Shown: positions 42,527 through 53,123 of the stretch, in pieces
Layout: every line of letters starts with the position of its first letter
Numbering within the stretch: position 1 is the first letter of the stretch
Assembly: GCA_009733775.1 (NCBI GenBank)
Contig: WOGZ01000128.1
Coordinates: 1-64,000 of the forward strand
Direction: 5' to 3'
Length of the DNA: 64,000 bases
Origin: Alectoria sarmentosa
Taxonomy: Eukaryota > Ascomycota > Lecanoromycetes > Lecanorales > Parmeliaceae
Translations under genes and position numbers: made by a program
The notes under the pieces: generated by a model
Told to the model about the DNA's origin: nothing
What the model saw: the letters and a program-made list of their open reading frames with translations, nothing else
The model's database searches: none

Positions 42527-45500
42527 TTACTGGTACTGCCCATTATACCTAACATCATCCTTCGCCTCCCTGATCCTCCTATGCAACTCGGTCCCCAAAA
42601 AGTCATAATAAGGATCAACCTTACAGAACGGATGCTGCCTCAACAGCGTCTCCGCCGTTGGCCTCTCGCCCGGATCAATCTCAAAACATTCCGACATAAA
42701 CGCCACCGCCTCAGGGCTGACCGAGTCACTCACATCATCCGGGATTGGCGGCGCCTGATTCAAGGATCCGAGTTTGTAAATGGCACCAATCGTTTCCTCT
42801 TTGCTCCAGGGCCGGCGGCCGGCAAACATTTCTAGTACCACGCAGCCTAAGGACCAGATGTCTACTTTGGCGCTGTAGCCTTGGCCTTCAGAGCGAACGA
42901 CCTCGGGGGCCATCCAGAAGACGGATCCCTGCATACTGTTTGTTACATCGTTGCCGTAAATATTGTCGGTTTTCTTACTGATGCCGAAGTCGGAGATTTT
43001 GCAGGTACCGTCGACGTCAAGGAGGATGTTGTCGGCTTTGAGGTCGCGATGCAGGACGCCTTCGTTGTGGAGGTAGGCGAGACCAGCGAGGGTTTGACGC
43101 GTCAGGGAGCGAACTAGGCTTTCTTCGAATTTGCCGTTTTTACGGAGACAGCTGCCTACACTGCCCCCGGAGATGTACTCGAGGAAAATGGAGATCGAGA
43201 ATTCTTTCCGTTCGCAACCGAGATACTGCACGATATTTGGGTGCTCGAGATGCTGCATGGTGTCAATCTCTTGATCGAGCGCGGCTACCATTTCCTTCAT
43301 CTTGTCTTTGTCTTGGCCGGCTGCTTTCTGATTGACCTCAACTTGCTTGACTGCCAAGAGGTCTCCTGTGGTAAGATTGATACCGAGGTAGACTTTCCCA
43401 TAGCTGCCTTTGCCAATCATTTGACCCCTACCAATTTGGAAGGAGTTGGTGCCCGGTGGTAGATCTTTTGGAACCGCTTCAATTAGACTAACTCTGCTCC
43501 CCCTACCTGGCTTGACCATGTTGATTTTCGCTCCGAACATTTTCGTACTTCTCCGTCGCAGAATATCGCCTGACTTGGAACTAGTCGATACTTGAGTGTT
43601 CCTTTTCGACGAGCCTTCATAAGCTCCACGTGCTACCTCACGAATGGACTTCATTCGGCCCAAGCCTACGCTCTTGCGCACACTTCGCTGGGCCATGGAC
43701 TCCATCGTAGCTCTACTCTTCAGCGTAGAATCTTCAGATCCCAATGTCTCCGGCTCCTCTGCTATGGAGTCTGGGCGTACTCGATCGTACAACGATGTCC
43801 TGATCAACCGTTGGGCTTGTCCTGGCGCAGCAGTGACACTGTCCATGGGATTAGACTCAACTCCGGCATCGGGAGATACGGGTGGAGAGCCGACGAGGTC
43901 TTCTACAACAGGCTGATCCAGGTCAAGGTTTGGGAAAAATGCATCGAGATTGTTCAAGAGGTCCTCTGCTGGTGGACGGTTGGCCCAAACATCATCTCTG
44001 GCGAATGATTGCCGCCTTGCCAACTTGGCTGGATCAGGATAATCTGCCGGCGTTGTCGCAGATGTAGTTGAGTCAGGATTACTGGGTCGAATAACAGGGT
44101 GACCTGCATCGTCAAGATCAACGGTATCACTTGATTGCGCAGTGGATGTGCTCGCCGAAGTCTCAGGGTCCTTGAATGTAACAGATCGTCCTTTCAGTAG
44201 CCGGCGCTGATTACCTTCCGTGTTGAGAGTAAGTGCTGGTCGCCTCTGTACTCCTGACTCATCTTCTGATGCAGACGACTTCGTTGTCACAGTCTTTGCA
44301 AGAGGCTTCGCGAAGAGTCCATCGTCGGAGTCGTCTTCTGATTCCTCTTGTACGGTAGGCTTCTGCTCGAAGGTGACTTCACTTTCCTTGAATGAGAAAG
44401 CCGGACCGTAAGATTTTGGTCGTCCAAATACAGAGCCTTTGCGAGATGGCGGATGTTGAGAGCTTGGGCTAATTGATGGCGACGGACCACGCCGCATTCT
44501 TTCGACAGACGGATTTTTTGGCATCGGCGTTTGCAAGGCCAAGCTAGGCTTCCGACTATTTGCAACTTCTAGATCATCTTCTTCATAGTCAGGAACGGTG
44601 AATTCAATGTCCTTTTTCCCGTACATGAGGCGGGGGCTTTTGGGGGACCCACTTGGACTGCTCTTGCTAGACCCGTTCTGCCCAAAGCCGACGTTCTGCA
44701 GAGATGGGGAAGGCTTCCCGCTGTCATTGGAAGTCCGGGTGGACATATGCCGCCTAGATCCGATAGGTTTCCCGACGGTAGTGGCCAATCCCGCTCCTAT
44801 ACCAGCGCTGACTGATGGTGTAGCCACAATGGCCTTTCGGCGGCCTCGTTCTTCCATCTCTTCGGCAATTGAATCTCCTAGCGACCTTCTTTTCGCGACA
44901 TCAGATTGGCTGGATATTGATGATCGGAACGAGTCGCTGGTTCTCTTGCTCAGTGAATTAGCCTTCTCTAGCATAACAGATCCTGGAGGAGGCGCTGGCG
45001 GCTTCCTTAGCGGTACTAAAGGCTCAGGTCTTTTGTCTTCATACGGTGAAATTCGAGGCGCGTCGAAATTGATGACACCATCTCGTTTGATGCTGGCAGA
45101 GCCTATATCGATGGGCGATGGCTCTTTTCTTACTTTTGTTTGTATTGCTTGTTGATACGCTTTGCCACTCTTCTCCGAGTTCATCTGGTGTTCCTCGTAA
45201 GCAGCTTGCAGCCATTGGCCCCACTCAGCGTCTGACACTGCTCCATTTTCGCGACTAGCTTTGAGAGATTGCAACTGATCCTTCGCGGAGACTCCAGTGG
45301 GAGGCTCAGACACGTTGTTAGCACTGCTATTGGCGGTTTCGAAAGGCTTTTGCACATCTCTTGGGGTAGCATTGTCAGCCTTCAGGGTGTTCTGGCGCGA
45401 ATTCATTGGTGGCGATCTTGAACGAACTCTGCCATTAGTTTTGAGGCGTGTGTAGCTGTCTTCATCTAGCGCTTTTCTTGGGAAAAGACTTCCTGCGGGT

Positions 45501-48133
45501 GGCGTTCCTAATGGAGACATGCCAATACCAAGACCTGCTGAAGGTGGAGGTATCAAAGCGGCTGACGTTGGACCACGCCGTACAAAAAATTTCAAAGTGC
45601 CTGCAGAATCTGCTCTCGAGGCTTTGGAAAGAACCAGCATGTAATCAGATAGAGGCTCGTCGTGCTCGATCTGGCCAGGCTCTGTGAGATAGATTTGGGC
45701 CATGTCTGCATCCGAGTAATGGAGGCTTCTGCAGATTGTTTCTCGTAGAATTTCGGCAGTGTCAGCTTCGGTGATGTCGACCAAGCGATAATTCCATTGA
45801 TCAGGAGTAACCATTACGTATCTCCTCCCGCCACTTGCACGAGCGAAAGCTCGTTCCCGTACCGCAGTCCTTTCGTGGTCTGACATCTGGGTAGACGCAG
45901 ACGAGGGTCTTTCAAGCGACGTACTGCTGTTGTTATTGATGCGTGGGAATGGTAAAGCTGGTGGAGGATGTCGATAGTTCAAGGGGCTTGTAGGTGATTC
46001 TGAATTATGATCCTCCGGCGATGGATGTGATGAATCATCTTTTTTCCGTTTCCGAAACCTGTCTAAGAAACCTTTCGTGAGCTCTTTCGCACTTATAGGA
46101 GCTTCGTCATAAGTCTGCTTGCCAGCAACCTCAAGGTTCGGCGGTCGATGGGTTTCTTGGCCATTCCTTCCCTTTGAAGCCACGGAATCGGTGCTGCCTG
46201 TCTTACGATGACCGTAGCGACCATATGGAGGAGCCGAGAGAGTACCGCCGGTGGTAGAAGAAGCGAGTGTGGCGTGTTGGGTTGCAGGACTACCGCTCTG
46301 AGGGCTAGCATCGTAGCCAGATCGAGTATCGCCTAGAAATATAGGTCCAGCGCCTGTATCACTAGAAGCACTACGGCTATGGCGTTTGGATGCCGCGTCA
46401 TTGATGTTGTTCAGAATACCCCTGGTAAGACCCGCCCTCTGATTGGTCTGAGACATTTCTGCAAGACCTTGCTCGCTGGTGGTAGCGCCGCCGTGCATGT
46501 AGAGTTGCATTGGGGCCGTGCTACTGCGAGTTTTGGAGGCCATGCGGGGATTGAGCCCAGGGACGAGAGACCGGAATTGTTTTCCCGGGCTGTCTTCACC
46601 ACCTCCGGCAGTGTTTGGTGTTATCGCAAAGCCATCTTGACGACCAAGGTTTGGCGAATTCTCCACTCCCCCATCCGTAGATGCGCTTGGTAGTATGTGT
46701 CCAGACTCTTGACGTGCATGACCCTGTTTGACACCATCTGCTCCCTCCGCAATCCTTCGCACCAAATGTCGCATCCGCTTCGCTTCGTCTCTTTCCCTAA
46801 CTTGGTCCCATTTTGTACCACTTTTACTGCACTCTCTTGCCAGCCTTGGGTAGACCACCTGATGCATCATCCCGATTTTCCCTCTGCCATTGTTGCCTCG
46901 CCCTAGGTCCAGAAAATCTGCCCCGTGCATGTCCAAACCCTTGAATGTCTCCTGCCAGTCGTTTGAAAAGCCATTCGCAGCCAGCCAGATGAGGACGCGA
47001 TCGAGTGGCCATTGCAGACTCGGATCGCTTGGTGACAAAAGTCCAGAATTGTTGCTGCTCGAATGGCGATGACCTGTGGTAGGAATCCCATCCTGGGTAG
47101 CAGAGGCTGGGGTTTGCGTGGCGGTATTTGGGAGAGTATTAGGATGATGTCGAGTCAGAGGGGTTTGAGGCACAGATGAAATTTCGGCTGGAAGTTCATT
47201 GCCAGGCGAGATTGCTGATGTGGGCCCATTGAAGAATCTTTGATCGGCTAATATTTTCGCCTCTGCGGCCGAGTACGAGAAACTGTCATCACGCTGGAAA
47301 ATTGGTTCATGGTGACCCGAGTATAAGGCAGGTATGCCCACACCTGGACCGAAAGAGTCTCCACCCGGTATGTACGTCGCTGATACCACAGCTTCAGTCT
47401 GAGGAGGTGGAGGTATAGCCAGAGGCGCTGGCTGGTTGTTCCGAAGGGCAGGGTGCTGAGAATATTGATTTTGCTGAACTTGAAAATGATTGGGACCTAG
47501 AGGCGGTGGTGGAGGCAGGTACCCTTGCTGACGGCCCCAGGCTGCCCCGCCCCACATACTTGTAGAATTGTTCGTGATCAAGGGAGGCGGACCAGGCGGG
47601 GGAGGCAATACCATACCATGATTCGAGCTGTTCATTGCAGGTGGACGAGGAGGTGGAGGAGGCAGCGAGATCATGTGATTCTGTTGCTGCGGTTGAGGGG
47701 GAGGTCCAGGGATATAAGGCGGCCTTGAATCCATCGTCAGCGGATTCGATGGAAACCTCTGCCCTTGTATGTATTCCAGCGGAATTTGACTCCTTGCGGT
47801 TGCTCGAAAGGGTATACTCCGGTAGAGATTCTGTTGTGCGGCAGCCTGATCTGTAGTGCTGGCTCTTGGCCTCTGCGCAGCTGACCCTGCGCCTTGCAAA
47901 GGCGGCGTTCCACCTGAGATGGCGGGATACGGAGATCCAATGCCTTGGGATGGTATCAGCAGGTTTGATGAGTTGTTGCGGCTATACGTTGGGACATCGT
48001 TCAATAATAGGTCTTCTGGTACAGTTGATCCGTTTTGCTGTGGATAGTGAGACGGTGATGGAGTGGAGGTTTGCCTCACATTATGGTCGGATTGGTTTGA
48101 TCGTGCAGAAGACGATCGCTGACGCGAGGTCAT
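42527..48133 (-). CDS. MAPKKK of the cell-wall-integrity pathway (BCK1 type)
   Basis: An uninterrupted 1868-codon frame. The N-terminus is polar with polyproline runs (PPPPPP, about 150-260). A SAM-like segment, WPLDRVLIWLAANGFSNDW, starts near 374. A Ras-association-like block, RYVMVTPDQWNYRLVDIT, lies near 770, followed by a long Ser/Pro/Arg-rich disordered region. The kinase domain fills the C-terminus from about 1563: GKGSYG loop, LAVK lysine (about 1596), HRDLKADN (1695-1702), DFG (about 1714-1716), APE. The long N-terminal regulatory region and STE-family kinase match Bck1/BckA, which signals from Pkc1 to the Mkk1-Slt2/Mpk1 MAPK cascade for wall stress. No intron is needed, unusual in this gene-dense, intron-rich window. 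Upstream ATG frames at 48244-48529 look like leader DNA. Confidence 0.92.
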   Translation of the reverse strand: MTSRQRSSSARSNQSDHNVRQTSTPSPSHYPQQNGSTVPEDLLLNDVPTYSRNNSSNLLIPSQGIGSPYPAISGGTPPLQGAGSAAQRPRASTTDQAAAQQNLYRSIPFRATARSQIPLEYIQGQRFPSNPLTMDSRPPYIPGPPPQPQQQNHMISLPPPPPRPPAMNSSNHGMVLPPPPGPPPLITNNSTSMWGGAAWGRQQGYLPPPPPLGPNHFQVQQNQYSQHPALRNNQPAPLAIPPPPQTEAVVSATYIPGGDSFGPGVGIPALYSGHHEPIFQRDDSFSYSAAEAKILADQRFFNGPTSAISPGNELPAEISSVPQTPLTRHHPNTLPNTATQTPASATQDGIPTTGHRHSSSNNSGLLSPSDPSLQWPLDRVLIWLAANGFSNDWQETFKGLDMHGADFLDLGRGNNGRGKIGMMHQVVYPRLARECSKSGTKWDQVRERDEAKRMRHLVRRIAEGADGVKQGHARQESGHILPSASTDGGVENSPNLGRQDGFAITPNTAGGGEDSPGKQFRSLVPGLNPRMASKTRSSTAPMQLYMHGGATTSEQGLAEMSQTNQRAGLTRGILNNINDAASKRHSRSASSDTGAGPIFLGDTRSGYDASPQSGSPATQHATLASSTTGGTLSAPPYGRYGHRKTGSTDSVASKGRNGQETHRPPNLEVAGKQTYDEAPISAKELTKGFLDRFRKRKKDDSSHPSPEDHNSESPTSPLNYRHPPPALPFPRINNNSSTSLERPSSASTQMSDHERTAVRERAFARASGGRRYVMVTPDQWNYRLVDITEADTAEILRETICRSLHYSDADMAQIYLTEPGQIEHDEPLSDYMLVLSKASRADSAGTLKFFVRRGPTSAALIPPPSAGLGIGMSPLGTPPAGSLFPRKALDEDSYTRLKTNGRVRSRSPPMNSRQNTLKADNATPRDVQKPFETANSSANNVSEPPTGVSAKDQLQSLKASRENGAVSDAEWGQWLQAAYEEHQMNSEKSGKAYQQAIQTKVRKEPSPIDIGSASIKRDGVINFDAPRISPYEDKRPEPLVPLRKPPAPPPGSVMLEKANSLSKRTSDSFRSSISSQSDVAKRRSLGDSIAEEMEERGRRKAIVATPSVSAGIGAGLATTVGKPIGSRRHMSTRTSNDSGKPSPSLQNVGFGQNGSSKSSPSGSPKSPRLMYGKKDIEFTVPDYEEDDLEVANSRKPSLALQTPMPKNPSVERMRRGPSPSISPSSQHPPSRKGSVFGRPKSYGPAFSFKESEVTFEQKPTVQEESEDDSDDGLFAKPLAKTVTTKSSASEDESGVQRRPALTLNTEGNQRRLLKGRSVTFKDPETSASTSTAQSSDTVDLDDAGHPVIRPSNPDSTTSATTPADYPDPAKLARRQSFARDDVWANRPPAEDLLNNLDAFFPNLDLDQPVVEDLVGSPPVSPDAGVESNPMDSVTAAPGQAQRLIRTSLYDRVRPDSIAEEPETLGSEDSTLKSRATMESMAQRSVRKSVGLGRMKSIREVARGAYEGSSKRNTQVSTSSKSGDILRRRSTKMFGAKINMVKPGRGSRVSLIEAVPKDLPPGTNSFQIGRGQMIGKGSYGKVYLGINLTTGDLLAVKQVEVNQKAAGQDKDKMKEMVAALDQEIDTMQHLEHPNIVQYLGCERKEFSISIFLEYISGGSVGSCLRKNGKFEESLVRSLTRQTLAGLAYLHNEGVLHRDLKADNILLDVDGTCKISDFGISKKTDNIYGNDVTNSMQGSVFWMAPEVVRSEGQGYSAKVDIWSLGCVVLEMFAGRRPWSKEETIGAIYKLGSLNQAPPIPDDVSDSVSPEAVAFMSECFEIDPGERPTAETLLRQHPFCKVDPYYDFLGTELHRRIREAKDDVRYNGQYQ

Positions 48134-49186
48134 CCTCCAGCCTGGGGCCTCGTATCAAAGAATTTGCGGGACTCAAGTCATCAGCTGCTCATGACCAGCT
48201 GTCTGGCTCGCAGCAACCAACAGCGTTCCATGGAGGCTATATACTACACGCAGATTCGAACTTCGCCTGAGAAGAATCGAAGGTCCGTGTGTCCAAGGAA
48301 TCTCTCTTCTAGTAGCCACGATAGTCCAGTCTCCCTAAATGATCGAAATGCGGCCCGACCACGAGATTTGAATCTTTCGCAAGATTGAGTGCTCAAGCAA
48401 GGTAGGAACGTAGTAGGGCAACTGACCTCTGTGGATCCAAACAATGTTAGCTCGCGTCAAATGGATGATCAATGATTGCTTGCGGCAAATACGTACTCTT
48501 TGAGAGCTCGTGTGAGATGTCAGCGACACCTTGAAGGCTCTGGAGCTAAATGGCTAGAATGGGTGACTCCCCGCGACCAATTCCAGTGGAAGGAGAGAGC
48601 GTCTGCTTCTGCACCGGCTTGCTATCGCTGGGTAGTTACGAATAGTTGACTTCGATGGCAGCCTCCATTGTTGTGGCTTTCAGCCTCATTTGCCCGCCCA
48701 AAGTCTGGATCGTCTACTCGTGCTACTACTTCATAAAACGAGGACACCAATAGATCCAGCGCAGTGAAAGAAACAACTGGTGTCCTCGCTCTATCAAGAA
48801 GCTCACTTCTAGACAGCACGAGTAGTGTGAGTTTGGAGCCACTCATTTTTCTATGCACTCTACCTAATCAAAGAGATACTCTGTACGTGAGAATTATCTT
48901 GGTTTGTATCCATCTCCTCGGTATAGTATACTAGCTGAGTTTTCAACTGTATATTACTTAAATATCTACATAGAACGTGCGACAGGTCATCCCATTTTCA
49001 TTTCATTCTCATCTAGCATTCAGACACCTTCTTTCCCCACAGCCAATTGTGCAATAGTCGTAGTCAGAGTCTTCCTCGCGTCAAGTTCTTTCGTATCTCT
49101 GTGCGGTCTATAGTGGTTCGTAACGATCGTGACAACTGCGTGGTAACATATATACCTTTGTAACGGCGTCAGCTCGAAGGAGTCGT
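48134..49186. other. MAPKKK promoter and 3' flank of the kinase-like gene
   Basis: A 1.05-kb stretch without a credible gene. It holds the leader and promoter of the long minus-strand gene and the 3' side of the neighbouring kinase-like gene. Confidence 0.45.
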
Positions 49187-50047
49187 TCAGATCGGGAGTA
49201 CCAACAGTAAACCTTTCCGGTCACAGCATAGCTCCGGTTCTGAAAAGGCAGTATCACCCCAGATTGCCTGACCAAAGTCTAAGAGACCTATAACGTTGTT
49301 GGTTCTTCGATCAAGAAGTACATTCTGCGGTCGACCCAATCCCAAGACTACAAGTCTCGCCTCCCTGACGTCATGTAATTCCTTCGCCACTGAAGATGCC
49401 GCTTCCCGGATCGCATGGTAAGGTAGATTGATCGTCATGTCTTCTGCGTCCATCATGATGGATTCAAGCATTGCCTTGAACGATTCCCGCCAAGTTGGAA
49501 ATCCCTCGTTAGAGGCGACAAGGGCTGCAGGTCCAAATGTGGATGATGTGTGCTGACTGATGGTGGAACTGAGAGACCGAAGTTGTAGCTCGATGTCTCT
49601 GCACTCAGATCTCGTGAGATGTAGCGCGGCATCTGCATACGAAATTCCTGGAACGTGCGTGCTAAGGAGAAAGGGCGAGCCGAGGTGTATACTCCTTGGA
49701 TCGTATCTTAATATTCGTGGTATTGGTAGGCTGCTTTTCTTGAGAAGGGCAAGTATGGTGGCTTCCGATTCGAGGAAGTTTCGCTCGTGCCGTAGTAGAG
49801 CTGTATTGGGTGAGGGACTGAGTTTGAGAACTAGTCGAGAGCCACTCGAGAGACGCAGCTTGCATATACCATGTAGATGGCCTTGAATGTCTTCCATGTT
49901 GTTTACCTCCAGACGCGAGGACTGAAGAGTATCTTGGACCATCCACCGAATGGTGCTGCTGTTCGAGACGAGAGACGAGGGGACTGACACGCACGCCATT
50001 GTAAAGGGATCAATGGCGAGGACATTCGCTATACAAGGAAGTTGCAT
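49187..50047 (-). CDS. APH-fold kinase-like protein lacking the catalytic HxD
   Basis: A 286-aa frame (start at 50047, or more likely MACVSV at 49999). Motifs of the aminoglycoside-phosphotransferase/choline-kinase fold are visible: LRLSSGSRLVLKLSP (nucleotide lysine region), LLRHERNFLESEATILALL, LPIPRILRYDP, GSPFLLSTHVPGISYADA, FGPAALVASNEGFPTWRESF, and a DFG-like LLDFGQAIWGD. Where active enzymes carry HGDL..N, this one reads LGLGRPQNVLL: the Asn remains but His and catalytic Asp are absent. The C-terminus stops soon after the DFG-like motif (CCDRKGLLLVLPI), shorter than the family. It may be a pseudokinase, a truncated gene, or a member of a fungal subgroup with altered catalysis. Confidence 0.65.
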   Translation of the reverse strand: MQLPCIANVLAIDPFTMACVSVPSSLVSNSSTIRWMVQDTLQSSRLEVNNMEDIQGHLHGICKLRLSSGSRLVLKLSPSPNTALLRHERNFLESEATILALLKKSSLPIPRILRYDPRSIHLGSPFLLSTHVPGISYADAALHLTRSECRDIELQLRSLSSTISQHTSSTFGPAALVASNEGFPTWRESFKAMLESIMMDAEDMTINLPYHAIREAASSVAKELHDVREARLVVLGLGRPQNVLLDRRTNNVIGLLDFGQAIWGDTAFSEPELCCDRKGLLLVLPI

Positions 50048-51456
50048 TTGGATGGTGGCGACAAGTCATATATAGTCCTTATGATCTTGACTCAGAAAGA
50101 AGAAATGACACTGCAAGACGGAACTGCATCATACATGCAACTGGACATGAATAAGTAAATCTTCGGTGAGAGCGATGGCAGGCTGAATCAGAAACAGTGA
50201 ATTTGGAAGCTTTGCCAATGATATGCCAGAACAGGCGAGGTGGCTATGAAGGAATCATCAGGAGCGAACCCTCGCTTCTGAGTTAGGAAATGGAATTGAT
50301 TATTGAAGACAGAGAGAGACTCGTGGCGAAGCCAACCTGACGGATTGAAAGACCGCTCATGAGTGGTTCTGACAGCTAATTTCTCCTTTCATTTCGCTTC
50401 CGACCTATTTCCCATGTTCGTATCAAGCGGTGTGAGTGGGTAGTGGCTACGCGAGACGGACATACATCCTGCGAAATGCGGCGAAAAGAGTGGCTGATAC
50501 AAGCTCGTCAAACATTCCTGAAAGAGTGCTAGACGATGGTATCTCTCACAGGGTCTTTGCCTGCGTGTTGGAGGCTGTATGCCTCCGGGGATTCGGGATA
50601 CAGGGCAAAATGATGCTGAGGGAAACGCGTAATGAAGCTCGTTTGGTATTCCCACAACGAGGTTGGGGTCCGAAATACCCGACTAGTCGCGGTCTCTTCC
50701 TTCTGCGATTCGCTTATTTGGACGAATCGCATGCTATGCCGAAACGCCATCCTCTTACTTCCTCCAACATCTGACACTTCAATCCTTCGCTTGCTTCGAG
50801 AACATTGTTTCGAAGCCGGTTGTATCTCCGGAGTCCCGGATTGACACCATGGATGAGTGGTACTAGCATCCAGTGTCATGGCTCATGCATGATGATGCGG
50901 ACAAAGTCTTGCGGCTGCCGCTAATTCGGATTACGGAAGATGTGATCTGGGCGCACAGCAGTTCCCTCGCTACACAAGCGAGATTTGGTTGGTTTCCAAC
51001 GACACCGTACATAACATGATCGGTTGTTGACAGAAGATTCACCTTGTTCTTACACCAACTCGTATGCAAAGTTTTTAAAATGAAGTAGCAAAAGTCATAC
51101 AAAGAGAAGGAGATTCCAAATTCGCACGGGCAAATTATCGCCAAACTTGGCAATTCTAAGATCTCCCATTTTGTTTTGTTTTTTGTATACTTTTGTGGGT
51201 GTCAACCGTAACAAATAGACTGTTCGTATGAATTTAGTGGAGCTCGGCATGTTTGTTGAATAATTTACCCGTTCTATGCATCACCGCACGGGCAAATCGT
51301 CTTCGTTATTGCATACATTGAAGGATATCAATCAGCACAAATTGACTGTTCACATAAATTTAGCAGAATTTGGATTCTTCATCGGAGTACTTCCCCTTTA
51401 TGCAAGACTTTAGCTCGATCCTCTTCGAAAGGAACAACGGCTGGTCTGCCTATCGC
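50048..51456. other. intergenic region
   Basis: No supported gene. A 116-codon minus-strand ATG frame (50529-50879) shows no family features. The AT-rich part at 51040-51370 carries imperfect direct repeats, listed separately. Confidence 0.4.
51123..51360. repeat. imperfect dispersed direct repeats
   Basis: CGCACGGGCAAAT occurs at 51123 and 51285. ACAAATAGACTGTTC (51211) recurs as ACAAATTGACTGTTC (51337), followed by similar TAAATTTAGYRGA sequence. The spacings differ (162 and 126), so these are not one clean tandem unit; a decayed repeat is likely. Confidence 0.5.
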
Positions 51457-52549
51457 TCACAATGCTGTGGGGTGGTCTGCCGCCTCTTGGGACTCGAGAC
51501 TGGTCTTGTCATCTTCACTCTTCTCCGTGGATATTCTACCATCCTTGGGCCCAGATTCGTTCACCACCACATCTAGAGGAGGGCTATCATCTTTGTCCTC
51601 TACCTTGGGCGCCGTACCATTGCTCGTCCTGCCCTCCAGCTTCTGTGTTGGATCATATATCTCTGCAAGATTGTACTGCTTCAGCTCGTCGTAGTCGTTA
51701 CCAACAACACTCATACCGAGGATGTTCTTCACACAGTCAGCAAAACGATCTTAGCATCATCTTAGATACGAATCCCAAAGCGACAGAGCAAACGCAGCTA
51801 ACCTTGTAGACATCTACCAAGATCAGACGATCATATGCTTTTAGATCCACCTTGTGATACCGTCCCACAGCCCTCGCAACTTGCTTGATAATGTCTTCCC
51901 TTTTCATGACGTTATGATTCCTCCTCGTAGGCCTGATTGCAAACTTTAAGCCATCTTCGTCACCGTGAAATACAGGTCCCAGTACCGTATCCGCAACTTT
52001 GGCCAGCCCGTCCTCTGTAGCCTTTCCCATCATTGCCATTGGCGACAATCTTTTTACGAATCGAGCTCGTTGCCTAGCGCCCTCAGCGGCGTCCTTGCAA
52101 ATTCTATGTACGAAAGAAACAGGCTCGATTGGCGGGTGGGTTTTGAAGAAGAGCACGCATTGTATATCCATTTTCACGGCCTGAAATAATGCCTCTTTCT
52201 TCGTGACCTTGGCCTTCATTCCTTGAACCTCTTTCTTGATCTCAGCTTCGATATCCGCCACCGCGTCCTCATTGCTGTCCTCTCCACCTGTATGATCTTC
52301 CACACTGCCGTAAAGCTTCTTTGCGTACTCTTCAAACAGATCTCGTAGCTCCGCGGTGGATTTGCCTTCCTTTCCCATCTCACAGGTGACCCAGATACCG
52401 GAGTCGCCGGGCTCTATGCTCGGGGCGGCGTAGTTGGGTTGGTCTTTTCTAGGTACGCGCCATTGCTTCGGTTTCTTCTGGGCACGGTTGCCGTTGCTTG
52501 CTTCAGACTTGCGTTTTTTACTTTTGTTCATCACGAGAGACGAAGACAT
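51457..52549 (-). CDS. tRNA acetyltransferase TAN1 (THUMP domain)
   Basis: A 338-aa protein in two exons (52549-51803 and 51726-51457). Tan1/THUMPD1 is the tRNA-binding adaptor for N4-acetylcytidine formation in tRNA-Ser and tRNA-Leu, with Kre33/NAT10 as catalyst. The N-terminus is Lys/Arg-rich (KSKKRKSE, KKPKQWRVPRK), fitting a nucleolar/nuclear protein. GIWVTCEMGKEGKSTAELRD follows. The THUMP region contains HRICKDAAEGARQRARFVKR, LSPM and FAIRPTRRNHNVMKREDIIK, then RLILVDVYK. The C-terminal VDVYK/NILGMSVV is split by a 76-nt intron with donor GTTAGC, a GCTGAC branch and a GAAG acceptor. An acidic Ser-rich tail ends the protein. Confidence 0.88.
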
Positions 52550-53123
52550 GGTTTTGATGAGGGGTATTATTGTTGTTGGTTCATAGTGGGCAGACTGAGT
52601 GACCAGCCAACCCTGTCAAGTGAATTGTGTTTGGAACCCCGTCGTTAATTTCACCACGATCTTTTCAGCGCTCGGGTAGCAATTATTCTGAGACGCAATC
52701 TCTTCGACTCGTTCAGACTAGCGCAACTCTTATGCGCATTACGCGAAGTACAAAGCACTCTAGACCACATTTCATGTGTCTTGGCGCGAATCAACAACTC
52801 AATGTTTGTCAGGATTTACAATAAGCTATTAACAGTCTATATACATGTTTATCGTCATTTCCACGGCCGAGCTTTGAGGAAAAGGCGTTGGTAAACCAAT
52901 CGCACTCTTAGCAAACAGCCTGCTGCTTTTCAGGCTATCGTATATTCATGGCTTGTGCAGCTTGACTGTATGTGTCTTTCTTTCCTTTAAGTCGTTTTCA
53001 TTGCTTTGCCTTCACGTTTCCGGGGTTAGCGTTACTTCTTTGAGACGGGGTTTGAGGTGCAAGACATGCTCGAAGAGTAAGAGCCTCTCGAAACATGTTC
53101 TGCAACCCGAATTCTGGTAAAGT
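52550..53123. other. intergenic region between TAN1 and pyruvate decarboxylase
   Basis: About 570 bp holding the TAN1 promoter and the 3' flank of the decarboxylase. No gene seen. Confidence 0.45.
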
